The notes beneath the pieces are model-generated. The model saw only the letters and a program-made list of their open reading frames with translations, ran no database searches and had not been told where the DNA came from. Both the position numbers and the translations under genes were made by a program. From Gammaproteobacteria bacterium (GTDB taxonomy: Bacteria > Pseudomonadota > Gammaproteobacteria > Pseudomonadales > Azotimanducaceae), in contig JAUIKX010000242.1 of NCBI GenBank assembly GCA_030430515.1, positions 1-5,703 on the forward strand: a stretch of 5,703 nucleotides of DNA, in the 5' to 3' direction. Positions 1 to 5,470 of the stretch are shown piece by piece. How positions within the stretch are numbered: position 1 is the stretch's first letter; each line of letters begins with the position of its first letter.

Positions 1-184
1 CGGCGGGGGCTGCCGAGCGTCCGGCCTGCGCCCACGTGCCCCCAGCCTGGCGCAGGAGCGTGGCGTCGCCGACGTGCCTCGGAGTGCCGCCTGGGCAGGC
101 CGGTAACGGCGCCGGCTACGCGCCCTCGCGCCCGGAGCCGGGTGGCCACGCCGCGGTGGGCCCCCACCCCGCCGCCGGCCAGCG
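1..184. other. Very GC-rich stretch without a recognisable gene
   Basis: This segment has about 80% G+C and is open in several frames, as expected by chance at this composition. It lies downstream of the stop codon of the minus-strand isomerase fragment at 185. None of the translations I read on either strand resembles a known protein, and I see no tRNA, repeat or terminator hairpin with a T-run. It probably belongs to the same high-GC piece of DNA as the isomerase fragment. It could be intergenic sequence or the edge of a further gene cut by the window start. Confidence 0.4.
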
Positions 185-346
185 CTACTTGCGCCGCAGG
201 ACGATGTGCCAGCCGTAGGGGCTGGCCTGGGGGTCCAGGGGGGCCACGCCGAACTCGCCCACGTCGAGGCGCCAGGCCACGTCACCGAAGGCGGCCACCA
301 TGTTGCGCCGGCTCGCGCGGGTCATCGGGTAGAAATCGCCGAGCTC
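185..346 (-). CDS. C-terminal fragment of a parvulin-type peptidyl-prolyl isomerase (5' end missing)
   Basis: Read on the minus strand, the last 50 or so codons before the TAG at 187-185 encode a sequence resembling the end of a PpiC/rotamase domain. It contains SRRNMVAAFGDVAWRLDVGE, then a short linker and the closing SPYGWHIVLRRK. Parvulins end with a pattern of this kind: a basic stretch, M-V-x-x-F, an A-F/W-x-L-x-V-G-E helix, and a final F/Y-G-W/Y-H-I-I strand. Such enzymes catalyse cis-trans isomerisation of prolyl bonds, usually in the periplasm as folding helpers. Codons in this part almost always end in G or C. Further upstream in the same frame (above about 346) they turn into CTT, CTT, TCT and the resemblance is lost. 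The true gene is therefore cut near 340-350 and its N-terminal part is absent. The family call rests on about 50 residues. Whether the cut is biological or an assembly join is not known. Confidence 0.6.
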   Translation of the reverse strand, partial: ELGDFYPMTRASRRNMVAAFGDVAWRLDVGEFGVAPLDPQASPYGWHIVLRRK

Positions 347-658
347 AGAAAGAAGCGGGATGTGCCGGGTGCGATCATCGATCGTATTCTGGGTGGCACG
401 GACTGGGAGACACCCGGCCTGTGGCAGCGGGCATGCGCTCGCCTGGGTATCGCTTCCTTTCCCCGCAACCTCGAAAATTTTCATCAGGCGCTCTACTCGG
501 CAGGCCTCGCGAGGCCCCTGGGCGCCACTCAGGAGCGTACTGACAGAACCGTGAACTTTTCTCTCATGAACGATGTGGCCCGGGTGAGCCGGCGGATTGT
601 TGCACTCCTGCCCAACGCCGAGGCGCCGTTGACGGAGGCTGAACTGTGTCCGCGTTGA
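347..658 (+). CDS. C-terminal part of an unrecognised protein, first gene of the glycan operon (5' end missing)
   Basis: About 103 codons in the frame ending at the TGA at 656-658 have ordinary codon use for this locus. The frame stays open upstream and has an ATG at 206, but that stretch is antisense to the isomerase fragment and is not believed to be part of this protein. The visible residues are soluble and mixed, including a GGTDWETPGLWQRACARLGI segment followed by SFPRNLENFHQALYSAGL, with no membrane segment or motif that I can assign. The stop overlaps the sulfotransferase start by 13 nt, which argues for a real gene translated just ahead of it. By position it is probably another glycan-related enzyme, but this is inference from its neighbours. 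I do not recognise the family. Confidence 0.55.
   Translation, partial: RKKRDVPGAIIDRILGGTDWETPGLWQRACARLGIASFPRNLENFHQALYSAGLARPLGATQERTDRTVNFSLMNDVARVSRRIVALLPNAEAPLTEAELCPR
634..638 (+). promoter_or_regulatory. Shine-Dalgarno GGAGG that fixes the GTG start of the sulfotransferase
   Basis: A GGAGG sits 7 nt before the GTG at 646, inside the end of the preceding gene. This good spacing supports the GTG start over the in-frame TTG three codons later. It also supports a 13-nt gene overlap and translational coupling. Confidence 0.7.
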
Positions 659-1557
659 CGCCGATACAACGGGGGCTCGAGCGGCTCGGAGGCGTTTTGC
701 CTACCGATCTGCGCTATGGCCTCGAGCGCAAAGTGCGCGGCTACTTCGAGCACAGGCGCCTCAGGGACTGCGACTATGCCGTGGTTTCGTTCGGCAAGAG
801 CGGTCGCACCTGGCTGCGCGTACTCATTTCCAGGCTCTATCAGCAGGCCTTTGATCTGCCGCAGGGTGAGCTCCTGGAGTTCGATAACCTGCACGCAGAA
901 GACTCCAGGGTGCCGAAAATTTTCTTCACCCACGATAACTACCTGCGCGACTACACAGGCGACGGCGCGGGTAAAGCGGCATTCAAAGGGCGTCCTACGG
1001 TGCTGCTGGTGCGCCATCCGGGCGACGTGGCGATTTCCCAGTACTTTCAGTGGAACCACCGGATGCGGCGGCACAAAGCACTGCTCAACCGGTATCCGGA
1101 TCAGAATATGGAATTGACGCCGGCAGAGTTCGTGCTGGGGCCGAGCGGCGTACAGCGGGTGGTCGGTTTCATGAACGAGTGGGCGCAGCACGCTGACGGT
1201 TCCGATGAGGTGCTGGTGGTGCGCTACGAGGATCTGCGTAAAGACACGGTCTCGACGTTGCGTCAGGTTGCCGGGTTTCTGAATATCGATGGCGCAGAAG
1301 CCTGGTTGTCGGAAGCGGTGGACTACGCCTCGTTCGAAAAGATGAAAAAGCGGGAAAGCGAGGGAGCGGGCGGCAGCGATCGGCTGACGGCAGGCGACAA
1401 GGACAATCCGGACTCTTTCAAAACCCGCAGGGCCAAAGTAGGCGGTTATCAGGATTACCTTTCCGCAGAAGAGGTCCAGCAGATGCTCGACGTGATCGAT
1501 CGTACGCTTGATCCGGTATTCGGCTACAGCACGCAAACAGAAAACAAAACGAACTGA
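646..1557 (+). CDS. PAPS-dependent sulfotransferase (sulfotransferase domain family 1)
   Basis: This 303-residue protein should transfer a sulfuryl group from PAPS (3'-phosphoadenosine-5'-phosphosulfate) to a hydroxyl or amino group of an acceptor, in the cytoplasm. The 5'-phosphosulfate loop is FGKSGRTWLR at residues 49-58. A histidine at 96 in FFTHDNYL is placed like the family's catalytic base. The 3'-phosphate site is LVRHPGDVAISQYF at 121-134, with R123 and S131 at the usual spacing of eight. VVRYEDLRKD (191-200) and the C-terminal RRAKVGGYQDYLS (261-273) are also typical of the family. The length is normal for a single-domain enzyme, and no signal peptide or membrane segment is visible. 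The gene overlaps the previous one by 13 nt and is followed after 11 nt by a glycosyltransferase, so a sugar acceptor in a surface glycan or glycolipid is likely. The acceptor itself is inferred, not shown. The family call is secure. Confidence 0.95.
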   Translation: MSALTPIQRGLERLGGVLPTDLRYGLERKVRGYFEHRRLRDCDYAVVSFGKSGRTWLRVLISRLYQQAFDLPQGELLEFDNLHAEDSRVPKIFFTHDNYLRDYTGDGAGKAAFKGRPTVLLVRHPGDVAISQYFQWNHRMRRHKALLNRYPDQNMELTPAEFVLGPSGVQRVVGFMNEWAQHADGSDEVLVVRYEDLRKDTVSTLRQVAGFLNIDGAEAWLSEAVDYASFEKMKKRESEGAGGSDRLTAGDKDNPDSFKTRRAKVGGYQDYLSAEEVQQMLDVIDRTLDPVFGYSTQTENKTN

Positions 1558-1558
1558 C

Positions 1559-1564
1559 GGGTGA
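1559..1564 (+). promoter_or_regulatory. Ribosome binding site GGGTGA of the glycosyltransferase gene
   Basis: The 11-nt gap after the sulfotransferase stop contains GGGTGA, ending 4 nt before the ATG at 1569. GGTGA pairs with the 5' side of the anti-Shine-Dalgarno sequence (from the consensus AGGAGGTGA), so the short spacing is acceptable. The small gap suggests reinitiation by ribosomes that finish the sulfotransferase. Confidence 0.5.
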
Positions 1565-1568
1565 CATC

Positions 1569-2507
1569 ATGACCAGACCCTGTGTCTTCATCCACACCAA
1601 CCACAAACAGATTCTCGGTGCCAAAGTGGCGGAGCATGCGCTCAGGCGTTTTTCGACCCACAACGACGAATTCGATGTGCGTATCCTGCATACGGATGAT
1701 CATCCGTTCATCGCCGAGCTCGACGGGCAGACCTACCTGAGAGACGAAGCGCCGCGCACGTGGCTCAAGGAAGATCTGCAGTCGTTCACACCGCTGCGCT
1801 TCATGCCGCCCGAAGCGATGGGCTATCAGGGAAGAGCGGTCGTCATCGATCCTGATATCTTTGCGGTTGCCGACGTGTGGGATCTGCTCACCCGCGACAT
1901 GCACGGCAAAGCCATCATGTGCCGACGGCGCTCGGGGCCGAAAGGTGCCATCGACAAATGTCTGGCCAGCAGCGTCATGCTCCTCGACTGCGAGAAGCTC
2001 ACCCACTGGCGTTGCGAGGAGCAGTTCCGCTCCATGTTCGAGATGAAGCTCGACTACCACGACTGGATCTGCCTGAAGACGGAAGACCCGGATACGATCG
2101 AATTTTTCGAGCAGGGCTGGAACGATTTCGACAAGCTCGACGCGGACACCCGCATGCTGCACTGCACCCGCCGTAAGACGCAGCCGTGGAAGACCGGCCT
2201 CAAGGTGGATTGGCGGCCGGCTGAGCGTTTCCGCCTGTTCCCACCGATCGGCTGGCTGATGAAAGCGCGCCGCAAGATGTTTGGCGAGTATGCGTTTCTC
2301 GGCAACTACAAAGCCCATCCGGACCATCATCAGCAGGATCTGTTCTTTGGCCTCCTGAAGGAGTGCCTGGAGAATGGTTCCGTGAGCGAAGCCGAGGTGC
2401 GGGAGGAGATGTCGCAGGATCATGTACGGCACGATGCGCTGGATGTGCTGGACCAGACCCCGGACATTGCGGAGCAGCCGCTGTTCCGCATGGCGCTGGC
2501 GAGCTGA
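1569..2507 (+). CDS. GT8-like (GT-A fold) glycosyltransferase
   Basis: The 312-residue product probably transfers a sugar from a nucleotide-sugar donor to a glycan or lipid-linked acceptor in the cytoplasm. It opens with a Rossmann-like strand, CVFIHTNHKQILGAKVAEHA (residues 5-24). The segment leading to the metal site resembles family 8: PLRFMPPEAMGYQGRAVVID, running into the DPD motif at 94-96. DPD would serve as the DxD Mn2+/nucleotide-sugar site. A second family-8-type signal is MLHCTRRKTQPW at 196-207, a variant of the H-x-x-G/R...K-P-W donor-loop motif. No membrane segment is visible, and the last 80 or so residues are charged and helical. The gene starts 11 nt after the sulfotransferase and ends with tandem in-frame stops, TGA TAG at 2505-2510. 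The donor sugar and linkage cannot be read. It could instead belong to an unclassified GT-A family related to GT8. Confidence 0.82.
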   Translation: MTRPCVFIHTNHKQILGAKVAEHALRRFSTHNDEFDVRILHTDDHPFIAELDGQTYLRDEAPRTWLKEDLQSFTPLRFMPPEAMGYQGRAVVIDPDIFAVADVWDLLTRDMHGKAIMCRRRSGPKGAIDKCLASSVMLLDCEKLTHWRCEEQFRSMFEMKLDYHDWICLKTEDPDTIEFFEQGWNDFDKLDADTRMLHCTRRKTQPWKTGLKVDWRPAERFRLFPPIGWLMKARRKMFGEYAFLGNYKAHPDHHQQDLFFGLLKECLENGSVSEAEVREEMSQDHVRHDALDVLDQTPDIAEQPLFRMALAS

Positions 2508-2529
2508 TAGGCGAGTAGAGAAACGAGCT

Positions 2530-2534
2530 GAGGA
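2530..2534 (+). promoter_or_regulatory. Shine-Dalgarno GAGGA of the methyltransferase-like gene
   Basis: GAGGA lies 7 nt before the ATG at 2542, within the 34-nt gap after the glycosyltransferase. The gap is too short and shows no hairpin with a T-run, so read-through from the previous gene is expected. Confidence 0.6.
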
Positions 2535-2541
2535 CCCCTGA

Positions 2542-3438
2542 ATGAGTTTCAATCCGTTGATGACGCTGCTTGTGCGCGGTGTGCGTGAACTCTGCCGCGA
2601 TGGTGGCGAAATCTGCGAGCTGGGCAATCAGACCTTTCGCGCCACGGATGCCTGCATGGACCTCGTGCTCGATCGCTGTGCGGGAATGTCCGGGGTGGAT
2701 ATGGAGGTGATGCGCGGGCTGCGTGGCATGACCGAGGACCAGCGCCGCGACCAGACCGCCAACTACTGCGGGGCGCTGGGCTTTGCAGGTTATACGGCCA
2801 TCGACATCAACGATGAGTACGGCAGCCTCGTCATGGACCTCAACCGCGACCTGCGCCGGGACTATGACTTTCAGAATCAGTACGAACTGGTGACGAACAA
2901 CGGCACTGGCGAGCACATCTTCAATCAGCTCACGGTGTATGAGAACGTCCACAATCTGACGTTACCGGGTGGCGTGATGCTGCATGTCATGCCTTACGTC
3001 GGCTATCTCAACCACGGCTTCTACAGCTTTCACCCGAACCTCTACTACGCACTTGCCGTTGCCAACGGCTACGAGGTGCTGGCTCAGGGCGTGGCGACCC
3101 GCTTCGGCCGGGGTATTCTGGCTCAGCCGCCGGGCGGCGCGGCGCTGCCCGAGCTCCTGGCGCAGCGTGAGGACATTCCCATGTCGCGAATTCTTGCCAG
3201 TGCGAAGTTATCCAAGACAGGCTTCATCGGCACGCTGATCGGACGGTTGCGCCCGAAAGATGAAGGCCGCAAGTACGCGGCTGCACTGCGCAGGTTGTCC
3301 AAGGAGCGGCCGAACCTGCTCACATTCGCGGTGCTGCGCAAGACCAGCGATGACGCCTTCAAAATGCCCATTCAAACCCGCTACGAAGATGCGCTGGGTA
3401 CTGAGGCGCTGCAACAGGAGTATCTGAAAGATGGCTGA
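2542..3438 (+). CDS. Divergent class I SAM-dependent methyltransferase-like protein
   Basis: The layout of this 298-residue protein follows the Rossmann-type methyltransferase fold. There is a first strand, EICELGNQTF (residues 23-32), in the place of the SAM-binding loop. A second strand ends in acidic residues, YTAIDINDEY (84-93), where the SAM ribose is usually held. Next come YELVTNNGTGEHIFNQ (114-129) and LPGGVMLHVMPYVGYLNHGF (141-160), matching the later strand and post-strand regions. FHPNLYYALAVANGYEVL (163-180) resembles the segment before the last strands of sugar and lipid methyltransferases. The glycine-rich loop is degenerate, with only LGNQ instead of the usual GxGxG, so SAM binding is probable but not certain. 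If active, it would methylate a sugar or other glycan substituent. The protein is soluble. It is preceded by a good ribosome site and its end overlaps the next gene by 8 nt. An inactive or different Rossmann enzyme is the main alternative. Confidence 0.7.
   Translation: MSFNPLMTLLVRGVRELCRDGGEICELGNQTFRATDACMDLVLDRCAGMSGVDMEVMRGLRGMTEDQRRDQTANYCGALGFAGYTAIDINDEYGSLVMDLNRDLRRDYDFQNQYELVTNNGTGEHIFNQLTVYENVHNLTLPGGVMLHVMPYVGYLNHGFYSFHPNLYYALAVANGYEVLAQGVATRFGRGILAQPPGGAALPELLAQREDIPMSRILASAKLSKTGFIGTLIGRLRPKDEGRKYAAALRRLSKERPNLLTFAVLRKTSDDAFKMPIQTRYEDALGTEALQQEYLKDG
3416..3420 (+). promoter_or_regulatory. Shine-Dalgarno AGGAG of the dioxygenase gene, inside the preceding gene
   Basis: AGGAG lies 10 nt before the ATG at 3431, within the last codons of the methyltransferase-like gene. 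The two reading frames overlap at 3431-3438, which points to coupled translation. Confidence 0.55.
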
Positions 3439-4318
3439 ACCGCAGATAGCCACACCGGAGATTGCCGGGCTGAGCATTCTGACCAAGGCGCGGCGCGAAG
3501 ACATCCGCATGCATCCCTACCCGCACCTCGTGATTCACGATGCCCTGCCTACAGATCTGTACGCAACGCTGGAGGCGGGGTTTCCCACGCTGGAAGAGGT
3601 TGCCGGTGACGAGATCGGCAAGAACAACCGGGCCACACAGAAAACGGCGGAGCAGACGCTGGCCGACCCCAACGTGATCGACGAATGGAAGGCGTTTTTC
3701 CGCTACCACACGTCACGCGATTTCTATCTGGAGTTCCTCGAGCTGTGGGCGCCGACGCTCGAAACGATGTATCCGAACATCAAGCGTGACTTCGGTAAGT
3801 CGCTGGCCGAGTTCAGCGTCGGCATGCGTGCGTCTGGCCGCGATCAGGCGGCGCGCAACAATGAGTTCGACGTGATGCTGGAGAATGTCTTCGGTATCAA
3901 TACGCCTGTGCGCGAGGTTTCCCAGGTGCGCGGCCCCCATGGAGACGTGTCGTACAAAATGTTTTCCTCGCTGCTGTACTTCCGTGACGCAGAAGACGAC
4001 TCGACCGGCGGGGAGTATCAGCTTTTCGCGATGAAGCGCCGCCTGTTTCCGCAGCGCCTGCGCAAGAACATTCCGGTGCGGTATCTGGATGAGTCGAGCA
4101 AGGTCACCGTGCCTTACCGCGCCAATACCCTGATCCACTGGCTCAACGGCGCCCGCTCCGTGCACGATGTGTCGCCTCGCTCTGTGACGCCGTTCACCCG
4201 CCGCTACGTGGCGGTGGCTGGAGAGTGCTACGGTGGCCCGATCCCCGGCGGCTATTTTGCTCAGGACGAAGAGTGGAACTCGGCACTGGGTCGCGCCCGC
4301 ACCTGGCTCAATCTCTAG
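3431..4318 (+). CDS. 2-oxoglutarate/Fe(II)-dependent dioxygenase-like protein
   Basis: This 295-residue protein resembles the prolyl-4-hydroxylase-like group of 2OG-Fe(II) oxygenases. These use 2-oxoglutarate and O2 to hydroxylate or otherwise oxidise a substrate. The start YPHLVIHDALPTDLYATLEA (residues 30-49) is a common opening of the group. The iron ligands appear as H170-G-D172 in RGPHGDVSYKMFSSLLYF, followed by TGGEYQLF (192-199), the expected G-G-E strand. The distal histidine is H245 in ARSVHDVSP. R257 or R258 in FTRRYVAVAGE is a candidate for binding the 2-oxoglutarate carboxylate. All catalytic residues seem present, so an active enzyme is likely. Its position as last gene of the sulfotransferase, glycosyltransferase and methyltransferase run suggests a sugar, lipid or other glycan substituent as substrate, which is inference. 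Its stop codon lies inside the 3' end of the convergent gene. Confidence 0.85.
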   Translation: MAEPQIATPEIAGLSILTKARREDIRMHPYPHLVIHDALPTDLYATLEAGFPTLEEVAGDEIGKNNRATQKTAEQTLADPNVIDEWKAFFRYHTSRDFYLEFLELWAPTLETMYPNIKRDFGKSLAEFSVGMRASGRDQAARNNEFDVMLENVFGINTPVREVSQVRGPHGDVSYKMFSSLLYFRDAEDDSTGGEYQLFAMKRRLFPQRLRKNIPVRYLDESSKVTVPYRANTLIHWLNGARSVHDVSPRSVTPFTRRYVAVAGECYGGPIPGGYFAQDEEWNSALGRARTWLNL

Positions 4319-5399
4319 ATTCGAACAACGCCTCCACCCGATCAGCGGACAGCGCCAGTTCCCGGTGCAGCGTGCTGGCGACGAGCGCGCCATGTTCCGG
4401 CGGACGCGTGTCTTCGGCCAGCCAGCGGAGAAAGCCCTCTCGTACGAGGTTTTCCTGAAACTGCTTCACGTCGCGACGATAGCGAAGGGGCGCCAGTCGC
4501 ATTGCCAGGCGGTGGCTGAGCGGTTTCCAGCTTAGACGATCGGCGAAGCAGGCTTCGCCCGCGCGCGGCTCGCAGTCGAGCACGAATGTGGGCTTCCCGG
4601 TGGCCAGGGCCTCGGTTGCCATGGAGACGCTGTCGCCGGTGACGACGAAAAGATCTGCGCTCGCCAGAATAGCTTTATACGGATTGCCGTTCGCTTGATC
4701 GCCCCAGCGATGGATGAACTTCGGACCGCTCAGCTTCTCTGCGAATACGCGCATGAATGCGTTCGGCGTGCGTCGGCTGGACGTGGCGAGAATGCTGCCG
4801 TTCAACTTCGCGACCTGCAGTGCGAATCGTTCAGCCAGCTTCGGCGTGAAAACGTAAGCACCGCTGTTGCCACCCAGCAGAACGCCGATTCTCGGCTTGG
4901 GCAGCTTTCTCCATGTGGTCTGCCACTGGATAAGATCCTCAGGCGGGGCCTGGTCGGAATTTGTCAGAGGGAAGTCATTGCAGAGGACATTGGCGGCTGG
5001 GGGAATGCGGTACTGCGGTGTTGTGATGACCAGGTCGAAGCACTCGGGTCGCGACCATGGGCGGCCGAGATGCACGAGTTTTGTTGAACCAGACTGCTTG
5101 CGCACCCAACGTGCTGCCAGCTCCGTGCGCCGGCCGGAGGAAATAACCAGGTCCGGCCACGGTTCAGACAATTGCTTTCGACAGCCCGCTCGGGTACCTG
5201 CGAGTGTGGGCCGCGAACGAAAATGGGTGGCAAGCTCCCAGGGCACGAACTGCAGTTCGCGTATGTCCACCTGCCAGCCTCGCCCCGCAAGCGCGGTCGC
5301 CAGGGCGTTCATCTGTGCATTGTCCCCGGCTTTGGCGCCGGACATGACCCACAACCGTTTTTCGTACCCGGCCTGCGACGCTAGAATCGGTTCCGTCAT
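4308..5399 (-). CDS. ELM1-family protein (mitochondrial fission ELM1 / DUF1022)
   Basis: The 363-residue product carries the hallmarks of the ELM1 family (Pfam Mito_fiss_Elm1). The N-terminus has LWVMSGAKAGDNAQM at residues 16-30. PDLVISSGRRTE follows at 82-93, and GVLLGGNSGAY at 172-182 begins the second half. The strongest family signature is NPYKAILASADLFVVTGDSV at 239-258, continuing as SMATEALATGKPTFV (259-273). The two-lobed layout resembles GT-B glycosyltransferases, and the 273-region helix matches their nucleotide-binding part. The plant member takes part in mitochondrial fission. The role of the bacterial members is not established, but they often lie near lipid A or LPS genes, as here. 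Length is normal for the family. I see no clear Shine-Dalgarno before the ATG at 5399, and an in-frame TAA upstream leaves no earlier start. M19 lies inside the conserved opening and would be too late. Family certain, function unknown. Confidence 0.93.
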   Translation of the reverse strand: MTEPILASQAGYEKRLWVMSGAKAGDNAQMNALATALAGRGWQVDIRELQFVPWELATHFRSRPTLAGTRAGCRKQLSEPWPDLVISSGRRTELAARWVRKQSGSTKLVHLGRPWSRPECFDLVITTPQYRIPPAANVLCNDFPLTNSDQAPPEDLIQWQTTWRKLPKPRIGVLLGGNSGAYVFTPKLAERFALQVAKLNGSILATSSRRTPNAFMRVFAEKLSGPKFIHRWGDQANGNPYKAILASADLFVVTGDSVSMATEALATGKPTFVLDCEPRAGEACFADRLSWKPLSHRLAMRLAPLRYRRDVKQFQENLVREGFLRWLAEDTRPPEHGALVASTLHRELALSADRVEALFESRD

Positions 5400-5466
5400 G
5401 AAGCGAACAGCTGCTTGAGAGGGATTGGATGATGCATCGAAAGGTTACTGGCCGGCAGGAGGTCGG
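5400..5466. promoter_or_regulatory. Divergent intergenic region between the ELM1-family gene and the acyltransferase gene
   Basis: This 67-bp gap between two diverging genes should hold the promoters for both, unless those lie within the coding regions. I could not find a convincing -35/-10 pair on either strand. The plus strand contains GAGAGGGA (5417-5424), an ATG ATG at 5429-5434 opening a tiny frame, and the AGGAGG ribosome site of the acyltransferase. Confidence 0.4.
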
Positions 5467-5470
5467 GTGA
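5429..5470 (+). CDS. Possible 13-codon leader ORF overlapping the acyltransferase start
   Basis: An ATG ATG start at 5429 opens a frame that reads MMHRKVTGRQEVG and stops at the TGA at 5468-5470. This stop overlaps the GTG start of the acyltransferase in a GTGA arrangement. GAGAGGGA at 5417-5424 lies about 5 nt before the first ATG and could serve as its ribosome site. If translated, it would couple initiation of the acyltransferase to its own termination. The peptide has no codon bias or residue run that suggests attenuation, and the frame is short enough to occur by chance. Confidence 0.25.
   Translation: MMHRKVTGRQEVG
5457..5462 (+). promoter_or_regulatory. Consensus Shine-Dalgarno AGGAGG that fixes the GTG start of the acyltransferase
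   Basis: A full AGGAGG lies 4 nt before the GTG at 5467. The spacing is slightly short, but no other ATG or GTG in this frame lies nearby. The only upstream candidate is a TTG at 5425. Confidence 0.65.

Noticed and set aside
206..346. Plus-strand extension of the unrecognised first gene up to an ATG at 206
   Set aside because: This part is the antisense of the isomerase fragment, has different base composition and gives a low-complexity G, A, H-rich peptide. The start is an artefact of the join.
347..484. Minus-strand extension of the isomerase frame up to an ATG at 484
   Set aside because: Codon use changes abruptly beyond about 346 and the extra residues do not resemble a parvulin domain.
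529..1536. Long minus-strand open frame of 335 codons opposite the sulfotransferase gene
   Set aside because: The plus-strand frame shows complete sulfotransferase motifs. The antisense translation is rich in H, R and V without domains, typical of a shadow frame in GC-rich DNA.
1524..2627. Long minus-strand open frame of 367 codons opposite the glycosyltransferase gene
   Set aside because: It is antisense to a well-supported gene and crosses its boundaries. Its translation shows no recognisable family.
4542..4559. Perfect 8-bp inverted repeat GGCGAAGC-AG-GCTTCGCC
   Set aside because: It lies inside the ELM1-family coding sequence, has only a 2-nt loop and no T-run, and encodes ordinary residues (GEACFADR). 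It is not a credible terminator or binding site without further copies.
4695..5418. Plus-strand open frames opposite the ELM1-family gene (for example 4695-5087 and 4867-5418)
   Set aside because: The minus-strand ELM1 motifs are continuous over this region. The plus-strand translations have no domain features and no good ribosome sites.
5400..5466. TTGAGA at 5415-5420 as a -35 box for the acyltransferase
   Set aside because: No -10-like hexamer is found 16-18 nt downstream; the sequence there is CGAAAG.
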